Assembly: GCA_035530055.1 (NCBI GenBank)
Contig: DATKVN010000078.1
Span: forward strand, 1 to 21,491
Length of the DNA stretch: 21,491 nt
Direction: 5' to 3'
From: a bacterium
GTDB lineage: Bacteria > UBA6262 > WVXT01
Below, one piece after another: positions 20,953 through 21,491 of the stretch. The notes beneath the pieces were generated by a model, which was not told the DNA's origin, searched no databases, and worked only from the letters and a program-made list of their open reading frames with translations. The stretch's first letter is position 1, and each line of letters begins with the position of its first letter. The position numbers and the translations under genes were made by a program.

Positions 20953-21013
20953 AAGGAAGCAAAAGCGAAGCGGTCGCATGTTACCAAGAGTAGCATCAAG
21001 ATATAAAAAAATG

Positions 21014-21059
21014 CCTCGATCCTGGAACAGAAAGCTCCAGTTTATCGAGGGATTTTTTT
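21014..21059. terminator. Bidirectional terminator-like hairpin with nested inner stem
   Basis: Outer stem CCTCGAT (21014-21020) / ATCGAGG (21044-21050), inner stem CTGGA (21022-21026) / TCCAG (21036-21040). A run of seven T follows on the plus strand (21053-21059), and a run of A precedes it (T on the minus strand). It lies 27 bp after the stop of the minus-strand exported-protein gene and should end its transcript. Confidence 0.75.
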
Positions 21060-21085
21060 ACACGAGTTCTTTTATCTTTTTAAGT

Positions 21086-21490
21086 TTATCTTGTACCACT
21101 CAATGTTCCGGCAAGGTTATACTCATTGCTGCCTATCGTTATTTTATTAACGGTGAATGTGACGTGTTTTGATGCTGCTATCCAGTCTGTCTGCCACCAG
21201 CCGACTTGGCCACTTGCATTTGTTGTGCCGGAAACAGTGGCATTATAAGCTCCACTCCATGTTCCCCGTACGGTCACTCCGACGATAGGTGGTCCGGAAG
21301 AGGTATTCTCTCTAACCGTAACCATTACGTATACTACGTCCTAGGTCCGGAACGCGGCCTCCCTCCTCCAACTGAGGCTCACATATGCTGTTGGGAGAGG
21401 CACATATTTTCTCAAGGCCTTTAGTCCTGAACTTGTCTGAATTCTTAAACCAGAGTCGTTTGCATCTCCTGGCGCAACTAGAACAATGCC
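21086..21490 (-). pseudogene. C-terminal Ig-like domain of an exported protein, with an in-frame TAG
   Basis: From 21340 down to 21086 the minus strand encodes an 84-residue segment. It reads VYVMVTVRENTSSGPPIVGV, then GTWSGAYNATVSGTTNASGQ and VTFTVNKITIGSNEYNLAG, a beta-rich Ig/PKD-like domain of the kind that ends many secreted proteases and surface proteins. Upstream in the same frame, 49 more codons are open to the window edge (GIVLVAPGDANDSGLRIQTS and on), but a TAG at 21343-21341 interrupts them. Either the gene is broken, or there are compensating frameshifts or a base error; a short protein could also start at the ATG at 21325. There is no ribosome site I would trust there. The parent protein cannot be identified from this piece. 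Confidence 0.5.
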
Positions 21491-21491
21491 A

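Larger units (their letters stand above)
20643..21085. other. Gene-free, AT-rich intergenic region
   Basis: 443 bp with no convincing gene. The left part (20660-20880) is AT-rich and must hold the promoter of the minus-strand M23 gene: a TATAAT reads on the minus strand at 20674-20669 and a TTGACA at 20706-20701, but they are 26 bp apart, too far to be one promoter. TTAGTGG (20741-20747) and CCACTAA (20765-20771) form a 7-bp inverted repeat. The right part holds the repeat at 20914-20952 and the terminator at 21014-21059. Confidence 0.5.

Noticed and set aside
20876-21172. A 98-codon plus-strand open frame across the CCCTCTCCC repeat and terminator
   Set aside because: It runs through a palindromic repeat, a terminator hairpin and the antisense of the Ig-like domain, has no ribosome site and no protein-like pattern.

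Overview
The window is about 21.5 kb from a Gram-negative-type (diderm), probably anaerobic bacterium that I cannot place in a named phylum. Diderm signs are a PorV/PorQ-like outer-membrane protein with a signal peptide, two lipoproteins with clear lipoboxes, a SurA-N-type protein, a bactofilin and a LytM/M23 murein hydrolase. Anaerobic energy metabolism is suggested by a complete Rnf ion-pumping ferredoxin:NAD+ oxidoreductase locus and an AmrS radical-SAM enzyme. Base composition looks moderate (low to mid 40s % GC by eye). The mix, together with dense intergenic palindromes, resembles genomes of uncultivated candidate phyla, but that is inference.

Layout. 1-632: 3' part of argF. 736-1650: histone-deacetylase-family enzyme. 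1651-1969: composite repeat, hairpin terminator, and a promoter region with CRP/FNR-type palindromes ahead of a PorV-like gene (1970-2974). 2975-3274: a REP pair, a decayed C-terminus of a class III nucleotide cyclase, and a small MITE-like repeat. 3275-3994: DUF3307 membrane protein. 4056-5729: GAF-GAF-HD-GYP c-di-GMP phosphodiesterase. 5822-12836: rnfC-rnfD-rnfG-[moeA]-rnfE-rnfA-rnfB. 12927-16998: cutA, amrS, apbE, a NusG domain II protein, a Gx-type transporter and maf. 16995-17675 (minus): SurA-N domain protein. 17735-19161: AEC-type transporter and a HEAT-repeat lipoprotein, overlapping. 19180-20642 (minus): bactofilin and M23 peptidase. 20643-21085: AT-rich gap with a widespread palindromic repeat and a bidirectional terminator. 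21086-21490 (minus): Ig-like C-terminus of an exported protein, broken by an in-frame TAG.

How the genes work together. RnfABCDEG couples ferredoxin oxidation to NAD+ reduction and ion export. RnfD and RnfG need covalent FMN, and the flavin transferase ApbE lies downstream, so enzyme and substrates are near each other. The RnfG here is unusual: it carries two FMN-binding domains, each with its own SGAT-like motif. The apbE / NusG_II / Gx-transporter trio is a known neighbourhood of redox membrane systems. Bactofilin plus M23 is a cell-shape cassette.

The most striking non-coding feature is the REP/REPIN-like palindrome population. Several families (GTAG-plus-hairpin units in inverted pairs) fold on paper into a closing stem with three hairpin arms. 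They sit between many genes, are nested in one another (one case with a 6-bp target duplication), show a compensatory base-pair change, and supply the stop codons of two genes. No RAYT/Y1 transposase gene is in the window, so whatever moved these repeats must lie elsewhere.
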